Shown in pieces: positions 21,826 to 33,851 of a DNA stretch of 64,000 nt (the first letter of the stretch is position 1; the number at the start of each line of letters is the position of its first letter). A program made the position numbers and the translations under genes. Source of the DNA: Rhynchopus sp. YZ270_cl-10 (Eukaryota; Euglenozoa; Diplonemea; Diplonemida; Diplonemidae); NCBI GenBank assembly GCA_964035575.1, contig OZ037884.1, forward strand, positions 310,001 to 374,000, given 5' to 3'. The notes under the pieces are model-generated. The model was not told the DNA's origin, did not search any database, and worked only from the letters and a program-made list of their open reading frames with translations.

Positions 21826-22027
21826 AATAAAATATGGTGACAAGGAAGAAAGGTGTATGTAAAGAACAGATGCACACACGCAGTGTATTTCATGCTTCAA
21901 AGAAATGGACAAGGGAGATAAGATTTTATATTAGTCACTGCGGCCAGCAACCCCAGTTCCCCCAGGGTTTCTCCCATGGGTTTTACCGTGGACCGCTGAC
22001 CACACCAAAATCAGTATTTTTTTTTTT

Positions 22028-22096
22028 TGATAAATTGTTGGAGCAGTGTAGTTACCTCGGGTTGTGTTGCCACAGTTTGTGCAAATCTCCACTGTC
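22028..22096 (+). repeat. Type-2 module
   Basis: Full copy next to the left end of the second hAT-like element, preceded by poly(T). Confidence 0.65.
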
Positions 22097-22124
22097 AAAC
22101 AATTTTTTTTTTTCATTTCGATAG

Positions 22125-22987
22125 CAGGCCTTTTGCTAACCATCATGCCATCATGCCACGTTTTTGGGCGTTTTTTATTTTTTTTTCCATCATGCCACCA
22201 TCATGCCACGGGGGGTGGTGGGGCAGGGCTTTCGCTCTCCATCACCTGGGGATTTCCCCCCAGATGGCATGATGGCATGATGGCATGATGGCATGATGGC
22301 ATGATGGCATGATGGCATGATGGCATGATGGCATGATGGCATGATGGCATGATGGCATGATGGCATGATGGCATGATGGCATGATGGCATGATGGCATGA
22401 TGGCATGATGGCATGATGGCATGATGGCATGATGGCATGATGGCATGATGGCATGATGGCATGATGGCATGATGGCATGATGGCCTGAAAATATTTCTGC
22501 TCGCTGCGCTCGCGGAGGTATACCTAAAAAAAAAAATTCCCGCTCGCTTCGCTCGCGCTGTACGCCTATTTTCTTCCTGCCTACGGTGCCATTTTACAAT
22601 GTCTAAGGGGATTCCCTTGCATTTTGCAGCCAGAAATGAAACTTGACCCAAGCTGCAAAAATTTGACCATTGTTATTTCAAAATGACCCAACCGTTGCAA
22701 CAGCCCCTGCTTCTGGAAGACGTAGTGATTTTGTACGGTTAGTGTACGTAAGGCGCAAGACCAAGCACCGTTAAACAAGGATTAGATTCCGTTTTTTTTT
22801 TTTGTTATCTTGCAAAGCTGACCCTTCGCCTCTCCACCCTGTGGCTGTCAGGGAGGCGCGCGCGAAGCGCGCGACGACCGCTTTTACCAGGTGGGAAAGC
22901 TCGGAATGTACTTTTTTTCCAGGAAATTATTTTTTTTTGACCATCATGCCATTCCTGGGGAAAATCCCAAAGTTAGCAAAAGGCCTG
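22125..22987. mobile_element. Second non-autonomous hAT-like element carrying an octamer satellite
   Basis: The ends CAGGCCTTTTGCTAAC and GTTAGCAAAAGGCCTG are exact inverted repeats. Direct repeats TTTCGATAG flank them at 22116-22124 and 22988-22996 (9 bp, or 8 bp plus one chance match). The interior holds the ATGGCATG array (22264-22483) and a CGCGCGAAGCGCGCG hairpin. The latter also occurs near 43376-43396, within the CGCCTGCGGCGC repeat area. No transposase. Confidence 0.85.
22264..22483. repeat. Octamer satellite (GATGGCAT)n
   Basis: About 27 exact copies of GATGGCAT. Single or double copies of the same word (CATCATGCCA) sit outside the array at 22140-22207 and 22940-22952, near both ends of the element. 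Confidence 0.97.
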
Positions 22988-22996
22988 TTTCGATAG

Positions 22997-23921
22997 AACC
23001 AGGGTTTAATGCGGGGAGATATAGGGAAAGGATGTGCAGCAAACCCCTGTAGAACAGGGTAAAGGGTGTTGATAACATTCCTAAAAGATCCATTGCCAGT
23101 ACGAACCTCTCCAGAGGGACGGGGCAACACTGAGTCGGGGAGAGCCCCCCCTGGAGGATGTGCTCTCGGCTTAGGACAGCTTTTGGGGGTAATCAATTAT
23201 GGAAACAAAAGAGTTTCGTGTACGTTCGCATCAAAGAAGAGAAAGTACAAAAAAAAAAAAGGGGGGGGACGTTCTGAACAGAAACAAAAAAAGGGGGCAA
23301 TTTATTGGGGTGCTTTTTTCAGAACACCAAAAATAATGTGTCGCAGATCAGACTTACTGGGGTTTTTTATTTTGATAAAATAGAAGTTAAATTCTAGAAT
23401 TTCAGGCTTACTGGGGGGGAGGCGAATACAATAGGTATACCTCTTGTATTGGGCTTGAAAGGGGAAAAAAAATTCATATACTTTCTACTGAATAGAAGGT
23501 ATAATAGGGTGCACTAAATGAACCATAACTTCTTTTTTTAAAAAAAATCCTCAAAAGAAAGGATAATTCCTCAAAACCTTCGCCCCCCATTCCTTCTTTT
23601 TGGGCATTTTAATACACCATCTTGGGGGGGAGCTTTGTCATCTTTCCGGCAAATTTGAGACGTGACTTTTTTTTTTTCTTTTTATTTCTTTTCACGACCT
23701 CGCTTGCGACACAAAAAAACCACCCACCCCCATCATTTACCCTTCTCAACACACATTAAAGTACTCAAACAACTTTGGAGTCCAAATAAAGCGGATTTGG
23801 GTATTTTTTGGGGAATTTTTTTTTGGCAATTTTTTTTTTTTTTCATATTTGGAGTACTGTGCACCACTTCTCTCTCTTCCCTCTCTTTCTCTCCGCTTCA
23901 AATCCTTTGTTTCCCCCTTCT
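22997..23921. other. Noncoding region downstream of paralog 2
   Basis: Contains a type-6 module (about 23470-23530, TACTTTCTACTGAATAGAAGG) and poly(A/T) and poly(G) runs. A unique-looking stretch at 22997-23190 has mixed composition but no supported coding frame. The T-rich sequence at 23815-23870 may belong to the 3' region of paralog 2. Confidence 0.5.
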
Positions 23922-26900
23922 TCACAGGGTTACGAGACAGGTCGAAGGGCTACGTAGGTCAGAGTTAGGGCTACGGAGGTCAGAGTTGCTCAGACGCGAC
24001 ATCGCCAGCTCATGCGCATCAGAGTACTCTTCGGGCCCGCTGACAAAACTCCCTCCGCCGCGTCTGACCGGGAGGGTGGTGGTTCTCCGGAGGGGGAGTT
24101 TTACACGGGATGCGCTGCTAATACTGCCGCCACCAGGCTTCCCTGCACATAATGGTGTCATTGGTGCGAGAAGGGAGGACCGGATCCTTGATAAGTCACC
24201 GGTTGCCGCTGATGTGCCCAAGGATGCGGTACCTGGTGTGTGGCGGAGCCCTTTGCTGCTGCCGCCTAGATCGATGGTGTCGTCTACGTCACATTCCGTG
24301 ACGTCAACGTGCCCTGTGTCGCTTCTGACAGCAGTCGCGTCGAGAAGAGAGTCCTCGTCAAGGTATGGCTGCGTTTCAACCAGGTCATACGGCGACTGCG
24401 GGCCTGCATTCCCGTACATCTCTTTGAGGTGCTTTTCATTTTCGGAAAACGCAGCAGTCTGCAACCTTTGCCTCCGTTTGACACAAAAGATATAAATCTC
24501 ACTCACAACATCAATCACCGTACGCAACATAATCATCCCAGCGCCAGCACGAATCATTGTTGATGCAATTCCAAAATGCGGATGTCCCATATCCTCATTG
24601 TAGTACCCTGAGGCCATGAAGGTCATGCCAATGATCTGCAGAGCCAAAGAGCAGCCGGAAAGGTAATTATCGCGCACCCTGGATCTGGGAAGGGTCACCA
24701 TCTCGGCTGCGAGCAGAACCAGGAAGATGGTGCCGATGAACATCTTTTTGTGTCCGCAGCCAATCATGCTTGTGGTGCGGGTGGCTGCTGCGGCCGCGAT
24801 GGCAAGAGATGCACTCATCTCCACAACCGAAAAGCACGCCCACCCCTGGGTAAAAGGGCGAATCACCACTGAGTACCGATACGCCCAATGCTCTGCACGC
24901 GACCGGCTGACCCACTCACCCGGGCCGATCAGCAGACACATCCAGTACCGGTTGTCCACAGCAGGGTCCTGCGTGTAGTACGCCTTCCCCGGCACGTCCT
25001 TCGCAATGCGGTACAACAGCACAACCGGCACCGCCACACAGAACAGCAATGCAGACGCGCCCAGTACAAAGGCTTCGGGGGACGGCGCCTCAAGAATCAA
25101 CACCATTGCACCAAGGGAAGTCCCCTGGAGGAAGAATTGGAAGACAAAGAGCGGTGCAGAAGGGAAGCGGCAGAGGCCAAGGGTGTCGAGTGTGTTGCCA
25201 AACCGGGTGCAGGAGACGAGCTTGACGACGACAACCATTGCAAGCCAGAATGCGGCGACGAACATAAAGTTGCCCACCACCATGCCGGCGGACTGACTGT
25301 CGAGAAGGACCCATTGTGTGGGGTGCAGGACACGCGGGTAGGTGCGGTCTGAGGACTGCTCGCCGATGCGGCAGAGGCCTGCGGTTGTGACAAGACGCAG
25401 GGCAGGCCCCGCAGCAGCACCGCCACTGAGCACACCGATGACAGCCGTCTCGCCTGCAACCTCGGCCACCTCCTCGCTACGTCGCATCTTCTCCTCAACC
25501 TCTTCAGGATACACAGGAGCCACCACAGTCAGGTTGAGCGGTGCACCCGTCGGCAGCGCAGTAGGTGCCAACGTGATAGGTGCCGTCGTGCTTGGCGGTA
25601 GTGTGCTCGGGCTGTCGGTGTCCGGTGCGGGTGTAGGTGGAGCCGGTGTGGCAGGTGCTGGAGTAAGTGGGGCTGGTGTGTCTGGTGCAGGTGTCTTTGG
25701 TGCGGGGGTATCTGGTGCAGGTGTGTCGGGAGACGGTGTGTCTGGCGCAGGTGTGTCGGGGGCAGGGGTCTTTGGGGCAGGTGTATCTGGTGCAGGTGTG
25801 TCGGGGGCTGGCGTGTCTGGCGCAGGTGTCTTTGGTGCAGGGGTATCTGGTGCAGGTGTGTCGGGAGCTGGTGTGTCTGGTGCAGGCGTGTCGGGGGCAG
25901 GGGTATCTGGCGCAGGTGTCTTTGGAGCAGGTGTGTCTGGTGCAGGTGTCTTTGGTGCGGGGGTATCTGGTGCAGGTGTGTCGGGAGCCGGTGTGTCTGG
26001 TGCAGGCGTGTCGGGGGCAGGGGTATCTGGTGCAGGTGTGTCGGGGGCTGGCGTGTCTGGCGCAGGTGTCTTTGGTGCGGGGGTATCTGGTGCAGGTGTG
26101 TCGGGAGCCGGTGTGTCTGGTGCAGGCGTGTCGGGGGCAGGGGTATCTGGCGCAGGTGTCTTTGGAGCAGGTGTGTCTGGTGCAGGTGTCTTTGGTGCGG
26201 GGGTATCTGGCACAGGTGTGTCGGGAGCGGGGGTATCTGGCGCAGGTGTCTTTGGGGCAGGTGTATCTGGCGCAGGTGTGTCGGGGGCGGGCGTGTCTGG
26301 TGCAGGTGTATCGGGGGCAGGGGTCCTCACCTTGCAGTCGTATATACCTATGCTATCACCCGTGTCGAAGGCGCCTATGACCCACTCTGCGGTCTCCTCC
26401 ACGAGGAGCATCTTCAGCACCGCGAGCTTGCCCCAGCCCATATCGGTGTACGACCCGGTCATCTCCGTCAGCACCCCACTGACTTGGTCCACTTTGTGTG
26501 CATGCAGCACGTCACCCACCATATTGAACGCATATGTCTTGGAGGAGGTCTTGATGTCGCTGGCCACTGTGCTTTTGGTGGACGTCCCTGTGAGGGTTGA
26601 AGTGCCACGTACCGTTCTGAAGGCATAATCCCCTTGAAACAAGGCGTACGACATCCACACATCCGGCGTCGGGAAGTAATCCATATAGTCGGTTTCTAAA
26701 GAAGTACCCGACGAGAAGGTGGCTGCCCCTACATTCAACGTCACAAGCTTTGTCGCCGTCCCGACGTACAGATAGTTTGCCGCCAGGTTCATCGCCATGT
26801 CGAGGCAGTTCTCGGTGATGGTGGTGTGCAGCGTCACGGTGTCGGCAACCGTGTTTACCTCATAGAACCCAGACCTCTCACAGCATAAGAACACCTGATT

Positions 26901-27317
26901 TGTTGTCCCCTCCACCATATCTGTACATGAGTACGGCGTCCCCGTGACTATTCTATAGTACTCTGTGCTAAACGAGGCCACTGGAGACTCCACATTGAGG
27001 TGATAGAAGTGGGTTCCTGTACCCGTTGTGACCAGGGCAAGCATACGAACACTGCTGTCTTTGTCGGCACGCAACACCCACGACTCTGCTCCTGGGAATG
27101 ACTTCGAGGTACGTCTGGTGTATATCTGCGCAGCCCGGTCCAACGTATACTCGCTCAACAGGTCTACAGATCCAATAAACAGACGGTCGCCCATCACAAG
27201 CATTCCGGTCACCTCCTTCACATCACCCTCGGTGATCGTATCCATCAGAACAGGTTCGTTCTCAAACCCATCACAGCATACTATACAGAGAACAAAGCAC
27301 AGCACCCAGTATGGCAT
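23922..27317 (-). CDS. Mucin-like surface protein with DTPAP/KTPAP stalk and multipass membrane domain (paralog 2)
   Basis: This encodes 1131 residues. The start at 27317 gives an immediate signal peptide (MPYWVLCFVLCIVCCDG). The ectodomain (to about residue 330) aligns with the two paralogs in several blocks: a WVLR motif, a C-D-M-V-E-G block followed by CC, and a CLDMAMNLAANYLYVG block that resembles a beta-propeller blade. Residues about 332-580 are a stalk of APDTP and APKTP repeats. From about residue 678 the membrane domain carries [22 protein letters not shown] and GPGEWVSR, with about seven helices. The cytoplasmic tail is Ser-rich and ends SNSDLRSPNSDLRSPST, a short internal duplication. 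No intron is needed. The stalk has acidic and lysine positions that paralog 1 lacks, so stalks diverge while the membrane domain is kept. Confidence 0.9.
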   Translation of the reverse strand: MPYWVLCFVLCIVCCDGFENEPVLMDTITEGDVKEVTGMLVMGDRLFIGSVDLLSEYTLDRAAQIYTRRTSKSFPGAESWVLRADKDSSVRMLALVTTGTGTHFYHLNVESPVASFSTEYYRIVTGTPYSCTDMVEGTTNQVFLCCERSGFYEVNTVADTVTLHTTITENCLDMAMNLAANYLYVGTATKLVTLNVGAATFSSGTSLETDYMDYFPTPDVWMSYALFQGDYAFRTVRGTSTLTGTSTKSTVASDIKTSSKTYAFNMVGDVLHAHKVDQVSGVLTEMTGSYTDMGWGKLAVLKMLLVEETAEWVIGAFDTGDSIGIYDCKVRTPAPDTPAPDTPAPDTPAPDTPAPKTPAPDTPAPDTPVPDTPAPKTPAPDTPAPKTPAPDTPAPDTPAPDTPAPDTPAPDTPAPKTPAPDTPAPDTPAPDTPAPDTPAPDTPAPDTPAPDTPAPKTPAPDTPAPKTPAPDTPAPDTPAPDTPAPDTPAPDTPAPKTPAPDTPAPDTPAPDTPAPKTPAPDTPAPDTPSPDTPAPDTPAPKTPAPDTPAPLTPAPATPAPPTPAPDTDSPSTLPPSTTAPITLAPTALPTGAPLNLTVVAPVYPEEVEEKMRRSEEVAEVAGETAVIGVLSGGAAAGPALRLVTTAGLCRIGEQSSDRTYPRVLHPTQWVLLDSQSAGMVVGNFMFVAAFWLAMVVVVKLVSCTRFGNTLDTLGLCRFPSAPLFVFQFFLQGTSLGAMVLILEAPSPEAFVLGASALLFCVAVPVVLLYRIAKDVPGKAYYTQDPAVDNRYWMCLLIGPGEWVSRSRAEHWAYRYSVVIRPFTQGWACFSVVEMSASLAIAAAAATRTTSMIGCGHKKMFIGTIFLVLLAAEMVTLPRSRVRDNYLSGCSLALQIIGMTFMASGYYNEDMGHPHFGIASTMIRAGAGMIMLRTVIDVVSEIYIFCVKRRQRLQTAAFSENEKHLKEMYGNAGPQSPYDLVETQPYLDEDSLLDATAVRSDTGHVDVTECDVDDTIDLGGSSKGLRHTPGTASLGTSAATGDLSRIRSSLLAPMTPLCAGKPGGGSISSASRVKLPLRRTTTLPVRRGGGSFVSGPEEYSDAHELAMSRLSNSDLRSPNSDLRSPSTCLVTL

Positions 27318-27908
27318 TTGTAGGGGGGAGGAGGAGGGGGGGGGTACGATTTTAGTTAAAAAATCGGATTTTTAAAAAAAAAAATTTGTGTGAAAAAATA
27401 ATGTCCAGACGAAACAAAAAAAAAACAATGTGTATTGAACAGACAGCCCTCTTCTCTCAAGGAGAAAAGGGCAGAGCGCTTTCTTTAGGTTAATGTGTCT
27501 TCAAGCAGAGCTAAAAATACACAACGAAAAAAGTCTACGAGAGTGTTTTTTTTTAGGGGGGAAAGAGATTGGGGGTGAGCTGTGGTGTAGGGAAGGGTAA
27601 GGGATGTGGAAAAGGGAGGGTCGGTCCGAGAAACAGGAAGGGGGACCCCGGAAGGGGGTGGAACAAAAGCTTACCCGTTTGAAAAAAGAGAGAAGGGGTT
27701 TATTCACTTTTTTTTTGAAAAAAGGAAAAAAATGGAAATAGGCAGAGATGCCATCCAGGAGTATTTTTGTTTATATTTTATAAATCCGATAGCGGAGTTC
27801 TTTTTGTTGTGCAGTTGCTACAATTATTAAAAAACCGGTTTTCAAAACCGGTTTTTATATCACCTAAGGCCCCATGCACGCACATATTTTCTTTTTTTTT
27901 TTTTTCGC
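27318..27908. other. Noncoding region upstream of paralog 2
   Basis: G- and A-rich sequence without a supported gene. A short perfect hairpin AAAACCGGTTTTCAAAACCG lies at 27830-27860. Nothing else is recognised. Confidence 0.5.
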
Positions 27909-29213
27909 TTAGGGAAAACAAACTTTCGGTCTGCGTGCGCGTCCTGCGTGCCTGGGTTTTTTTGAGATTTTCAGAAAAAAAGTTTTTTTCAAAAAAAAGT
28001 TTTTTCTGTGGAAAGGCGAATACCGACCCCCCTGCTACCCCCGTCTCCCCCAAAAAAATTTTCCCATGGAGAGCAATCGGCTCGCGCAATCAAAAGAAGG
28101 CAGAGAAAAGGGAAAATAAAAAAAGAAAAAAGTTGGGTACCGTGCGCCTGCGGCGCTACCTGTCCCCTACCCTCCTTTATTTTTAAACATGGTGTACTTA
28201 TTTATGTACAGTGTTCATTTTCTTTTGAGTACGACTCCACATCCCTTCACCCTCACGGATAAAGATCGATTAGGACACCATAGGGCACACCTGCAAACCT
28301 GCTCCGCAGCGAATAATGAGCTGCTGAACCGTCTCCACCCTCGCTGTGTGAGGGCACCCCCTCCGAGGACATAACCGTCCTGGGTTTTCGTTTTCGCTCT
28401 TCTCTGTGGTCACTGAACCCCCACCGCCATCACTACAATACCATAGCTTTCTTCAGTACATTGGTGTTTCCAGTAAAACACTACAATTCCATGCCAAGTT
28501 GGATTTTCAGACTGAAAATGACCCTTGTTGAGTACGGGTTTATACTTTGTGACAATTTGAGTCACTGAATTTTTGTCCATTTTTCCGTATATCCCCCACC
28601 ATAAGCCGGGATTGGTTCGGAAATGCGGTATCCTTACTAAAACCAGAGGAATCTCGTAGTTCCTAGTAAGGGTACTTCAGTGTATCTTTGTACACACATG
28701 TGACCCCACCGTGGAGAGCAATCGGCTCGCGCAATCAAAAGAAAGCAGAAAAAAGGGGAAAAGAAGAAAAGGAAAAAGTTGGGTACCGTGCGCCTGCGGC
28801 GCTACCTGTTCCCAGTCAAAAACACCATAATTTGATCTGAAGTTGGGTTTTCAGTCCTGAAAATGACCCTTGCTCACGAGTATGGGTTCATATTTTGTAA
28901 AAATTTAAGTCACTAAAATTGTGTCCATGTTTCCGTATATCCCCCACCACAGAACGGGATTGGCTCGGAAATACCACAAAACACTGTTTTCACCCCCTTA
29001 TACACAACTGTTTGAGGTGCGTTTTTTTGGTCCCAAAACACGATTTTTCAGATTTTTCCCCCAAAAGTTAGCGCGAAGCCTGTTCTCACTCCATGAAAGA
29101 AGGACAATTTGAAAAAAACTTTTTTTTAAAACAAACTTTTTTTTGCCTGCCTGCCTGGGTTTTTCTGGGGGACGTCCCGACGCGCACGCAGACGAGAAGT
29201 TTGTTTTCCCTTA
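27909..29213. mobile_element. Inverted-repeat element carrying the CGCCTGCGGCGC repeat family
   Basis: Left AGGGAAAACAAACTT with CTGCGTGCGCGTC (about 27911-27943) is inverted at 29179-29211. Inside are two copies of a block that runs CCGTGGAGAGCAATCGGCTC to GTACCGTGCGCCTGCGGCGC (about 28068-28160 and 28708-28806), and two copies of a block with AAAATGACCCTTG and GGGATTGGNTCGGAAATNC (28510-28640, 28850-28980). There is no coding capacity. The outer ends are approximate. Confidence 0.6.
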
Positions 29214-30421
29214 CTCTAGAACTGCAACCCCAAAACGACATAAAATTCCGTTCCGTTATCGTACAAACTTAGAGTTTTTTTGTATTTTCCATAAAACTTT
29301 CATCTTCTTTGAGAGAGGGCGCAATGAAAATCCCTGGCTCAGGTTGGATACATCAAGATAATGTACAACCCGAATTCATCACGTAAGAGAGGACAAATAA
29401 AATAGACGTTTTTTTTATTATTTTTGGTAGTCACGACACAAGAAAAAAACTTCGAGAAAACCACACAAAAGAAAAAAGAAGAAAAAAACACACACCTCAA
29501 GAAATAAGAGTCATCTGCAGAAGAACAAAGTACAGTGTCCTCCCATATATAGGCTGTACTGCTCCACAGAAATGGCACAAAAAAAAAAAAAAAAAAAGAC
29601 CCCCCTCCCGGACACTAATTAACACATGATCAATACACACACACGATCATTGGACTGCTGTTCCGCACTTCGCAAGAAACTGTCCATAGCTGCCTTTAAA
29701 CAGACCAAACACACCCCCGGCTCCTACCAGGTTACGGAATGACACAAAAAATGAATCTAAATAGGAAATGACTTAACCAAGAATTTGGGGAGGAGTGAAA
29801 ATTTTGATTTTAATATGGGACAGCACACACCCCCCCGCGAGAAAAATTCGTTGGTACCGAACATTGTGTATTGTATATTTTTGTTTTGTTTTTGTTTTGA
29901 TAATCGGAAGAACAGTTCAGCGTTCAGCACGCAAAAATCCGTAAAGAAGAGTGAAGTTGACAACGTGCTGAACTCTCTGGACTGCATACACAATAAAATG
30001 TTTATTTTTTTTTTACTGTTTTGTCTCCGCATTTGCTATACCCATTTTTTGAAAATTGTTTCAATAAAATGAGCTGTTTTGCAAAAGAGACGTCAATTGG
30101 AGGAGTTTTGAAAAGAACTGGTGAAATAACTAATTGCATGACTTTACAACCAAAAGAGAAATCACCAGGGGTTAGTGGCCGAAAAACTGGTTTGTTTTTT
30201 TTTCTAACGAAAACCTACAGTACAGGCAGGTTTAGTACAAAACACTTGACCCTGGTACTGCCCTACGTGGAGAAAACGGTTTTCGAAAAAAAAAGAAGAA
30301 AAAAATGGGACTCGGATTTTGAAAAAAAAAAGGATAAGGCTGTTAGTGGAATCAGGTGGAAAGGAGCGATATAGGAGGAACTGTGTATTTGTTTTTTTTT
30401 TTTTTGTTGTGTCGATCACTT

Positions 30422-30741
30422 TAGGGCTTAGTTATTTTTTTTTTTGGTACGCGTCCGGGACCCCCCTCAAATTTTGAGCGCGCGCGCGCAAAAAAAAATA
30501 AAATACCAAAAAAAAATAACTTGTTTTGGCTGCAAAATCAATGTTGTGCCCAAAAAAAAAATATCGAAAAAAAAATATTCGGAAAAAAAAAATTGTTGAA
30601 ATTTTCCAACTTTTTTTTTTATACTTTTCTATGCACACCACACCGGCATATTTTTTTTTATTTTTTATTTTTTATTTTTGGATTTCCAAAAATTTGAGCG
30701 CGCGCGGACGCGTACCAAAAAAAAAAATAACTAAGCCCTTA
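30422..30741. mobile_element. Inverted-repeat element with TAGGGCTTAGTTAT ends
   Basis: The left end TAGGGCTTAGTTATTTTT followed by GGTACGCGTCCG is inverted at the right (GGACGCGTACC to ATAACTAAGCCCTTA). Inner GAGCGCGCGCG words also pair. The middle is A/T homopolymer. Confidence 0.7.
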
Positions 30742-31000
30742 GACCTATTGGTGATAAAGATCGTTTCTCAGTCTCTGCAGAAGCCTTTTTCCCCCAGGCC
30801 AAGCAACCGCGACGAAGTCATCGGTACCATTGATTGAGTTTTACATGGACAACAAAAATTGCATGTAATCATGCAACCATGTCTACCCAAGTGCAATCTC
30901 TTCTCGGCAGCCTTTTCAACGCCAACTGAAACTCATTTTTTACTTCGTTGCTAAATGGAAGGAGGAAGAGAAGGAGAAGGAGAAGGAGAAGGAAAGAAAA

Positions 31001-31050
31001 GGTTTTTTGTTGTAAGAATGAACTTAAGCCTCACAGAGCTTAGTCACCTT
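31001..31050 (+). repeat. Type-1 stem-loop module
   Basis: TAAGC pairs with GCTTA around CTCACAGA, then GTCACCTTTT. A poly(A) stretch follows. Confidence 0.65.
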
Positions 31051-31886
31051 TTGAAAAAAAAAGAGGGTGGGAAGGAAGAAAGAAAAAGAGCATATTTGAA
31101 AGACAAATGCCACTTCTGCACAGCTAACAAATGTGTTTGCGAAAAACTTGGCTGTATTAGTGTAACCCGAGGATGAGCTGCACTATTCCAATTTTTATTT
31201 TGAGATCTTGTGTCATGACAGTATGCCTTGTTGTTCTGATGGACTATAAAAATGAGGTCATGTGTACAATTTAATGAACACATCCTGTTGAAAAGGGAAA
31301 AAAACGGAGGAAAAAAAAAAAATGAAAAATGAAACACAAAAAAAATGGTGACGGAATGAAGCCGCGCGAACTTAGCCATCTTGGAAAAAGAAGGAAAAGG
31401 GAAAGAAAATACAAAAAAAAAAAAAAAAAATGTCTGCAAGCGAGAACGGTTTAACATTAGCAAAGGATTTGCGAGTTGGCAACTTTAGAGAAATCCAACC
31501 TTTTTTTTTTTTTTGGTGGGAAACAAGAGTTGTCACAATACATAAAAGAGGGAACACGAGATGAGCGTGAACGGCCTACTATAGCCGTGACCTGGGAAGA
31601 GTCTTTCTGTTCGTGAGGCTTCTTTTCTTTCTTTTGGGGGAAAAAGAAAAAGAGAGAATTTTTTTGTAAGATTAGCCTAAAGCCTTACTGTTTTAGTCAC
31701 CTAAAGAAACGTTGGCGTGATGGATGTGGCTCTCTGTGCACAATAGGATGCGCAAAGACAGAAAATAAAAGGGATGCATTGTACTTTGGTGGACAAGGGA
31801 CTAACATGGGGTAACACACCGCAGGAAAATTTCCCTATGGTTCTGTGGGAAAATCCTCCGAGGATGTGTTTGATTACTGCAATACA

Positions 31887-32003
31887 CCGTGCCAATAACA
31901 TATACTGAAAATCATGAGAAACCGTAATAAAAAAAGGTCAACCTCCCTTTAAAAAATCCGGAAAAAGGTGAAACATTTTTACGGTCAGTATATGTTGGTA
32001 CGG
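31887..32003. mobile_element. Hairpin element with CCGTACCAACATATACTGA ends
   Basis: The left arm CCGTGCCAATAACATATACTGA is inverted at the right as TCAGTATATGTTGGTACGG. The interior words GGTCAACCTCCC and AAATCCGGAAAAAGG match those of the TACCGTATTCGTAC family (compare 35905-35955), so it is a divergent member. Confidence 0.65.
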
Positions 32004-32639
32004 TAAATAAACAGAAATGAAAATAAAAAAAGGGATTGAAAAAATCGTTCAGCCATTCCAAATATATTTTTGGATACACTATCACGCTTCACATACGTCA
32101 GTACGATTTTCCCTCTTACAAAAAAATAGTTTTCATATACTTTCCAAAGAGAAAGGATAACAGATACACCCAATCTTGAAGAAGAAGAAAATCAAATAGT
32201 TCTCGCAGTTTGACACAATGGTGCAATATTCCACTTTCCTTTATTATTTTTGATGCCTCTAAGATTTTACAGTGGGTCGCAACATTACGGACGCGTTTTA
32301 TTTACCGGTACGCAATATTACGGATGACTGAACTATGGGTAGACACATCTTAACTAATGGAAAAGGAACGATTGCAGGAAAAGGTGGTCAAAAATACATC
32401 GATGGTTTTGTGTATTTCTGACTATTTTTTTCTTCCACTTTTTTGTCATCAAAAAAAAAAGCACGCCGAAATAAGGGAAAAAAAACTTGAAAGATGAAAT
32501 GTGCCTCTTGAGCGCACACATCTTTTAATCTCCTTATCGGTATCGTGCTGGGACAATGCTGGGTTTGTAGTTTGGGCTGTCTCTTCATCTTATCAGAATC
32601 TTGAATTTTGAATCTTGAATCTTGAATGGTGTGGCCGAC

Positions 32640-32714
32640 AACCTCAAAATAGCACAAAATAGCACTTTATCACACTTTTTCGCACTTTTTCGCACCCCCC
32701 CCCCTTCAGCCACA
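32640..32714. mobile_element. Partial GTGGCTGAAGGGG element
   Basis: Only the CGCACTTTTT units and the CCCCCCCTTCAGCCACACC end are seen. Before it lies a short tandem repeat CTTGAATTTTGAAT. Confidence 0.5.
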
Positions 32715-33851
32715 CCATTGCATCTTGAATCAGCGAAAAGAAAAGAGTTTCTTTAAAAAAGAAAAACAAAATTGTAAGATGAACCCAAGCCTCACTGTGA
32801 TTAATCACCTTTAAAAAAAAATGAAAAGAAATAGGGGGGGAAACAGAGAGAGAAAAAAAAAACAGAGAAAAAAAAGGAGACAGACAGCAGAATTCAGTTT
32901 TCAACTGTGTTATATCGATAATCGCTCAAGGGAACAGAAAGGGGAGTGATCGTTATAATTTTTTTGCATTTGCTTCCGTTGAAGAGTGAGATTCCGACGT
33001 CAAATGAGAACTTCGACCACATACGGTTACAAATAATAAACGGTCCCCCAAAGTCAATCCCTGATTCTATCGAAGCTGAGCTACACACATGTCTGTCAGA
33101 GCAAAATAAAAAATATTGAAATATGGATACACCCTGCGGGGGTGCACATGCTTCAAAAAAAAAAAAGAGAAGTTGAAAAGTGCAAATGCTTCACCGTGCA
33201 TCGGTGGGCGCAGGCACAACAAAAAAACAAAAACAAAAACAAAAACAAAACAAAACGTAAGATCCTACGCCTCTCGTTTGCTCAATAATAGCCATTATAG
33301 AAATGGATAATTTTTACATTTCCATTTCAATGAGGCAGTACTTAACAGGCAAGCACAAAAAGAAAAAGAAAAAGAAAAAGAAAAATAGGGGGGAAAAAAA
33401 CTTAAGACGAATGTACCTCTTGTGCTATATGATCTACTGATACATAACCCCGCCTTGAGAGACCCGCATGCCTTGAGAGTCATCTGGTACACACATCATA
33501 CAGGGAGGGAGGTTTTTTTTTTGTAACTTCGCAAATGTTTAAAATACGTTTTGTTTTAGTTTGCATTTTTTTTTTGTTTTGTCAACAATCGCCTAAGGAC
33601 CCGCTTGGGTAACCTAGGTTCCGTACTCATTGCTGGCCGAAGCCTTTTGTACTACGCAATAGACGTCAGTCGTCCTGAATCCTTTTTTAAATGCTTTTTT
33701 GTTGTTGCGTCGACAAGCGCAGAGGTACCCTGTTACAGTGGTACAGATATTTTATAAATAAAAATGGTTTTGTTCTCAGTGGAGTGGGATGGGGGGATTA
33801 GCGGGAAAGAGAAGCTGAAATGTGGTGAAATTGCTGCTATTTCGCTACCTT

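Larger units (their letters stand above)
20006..22115. other. Module-rich noncoding region
   Basis: A run of about 38 A at 20077-20114 precedes a type-3 module (20115-20165). A hairpin with CACCTGATTTTTT ends lies at 20240-20322, a type-8 module at about 20735-20885, a type-4 piece near 20965-21003, a type-3 module at 21004-21052, type-1 modules at 21515-21552 and 21783-21825, and a type-2 module at 22028-22096. Two imperfect copies of an 80-base block (TAACACTCACCACACGA type) are at 21062-21120 and 21600-21660. Confidence 0.6.

Noticed and set aside
28189-28374. Small frame in the mixed-composition stretch near 28.2-28.4 kb
   Set aside because: It lies inside a repeat element and shows no domain or coding pattern.
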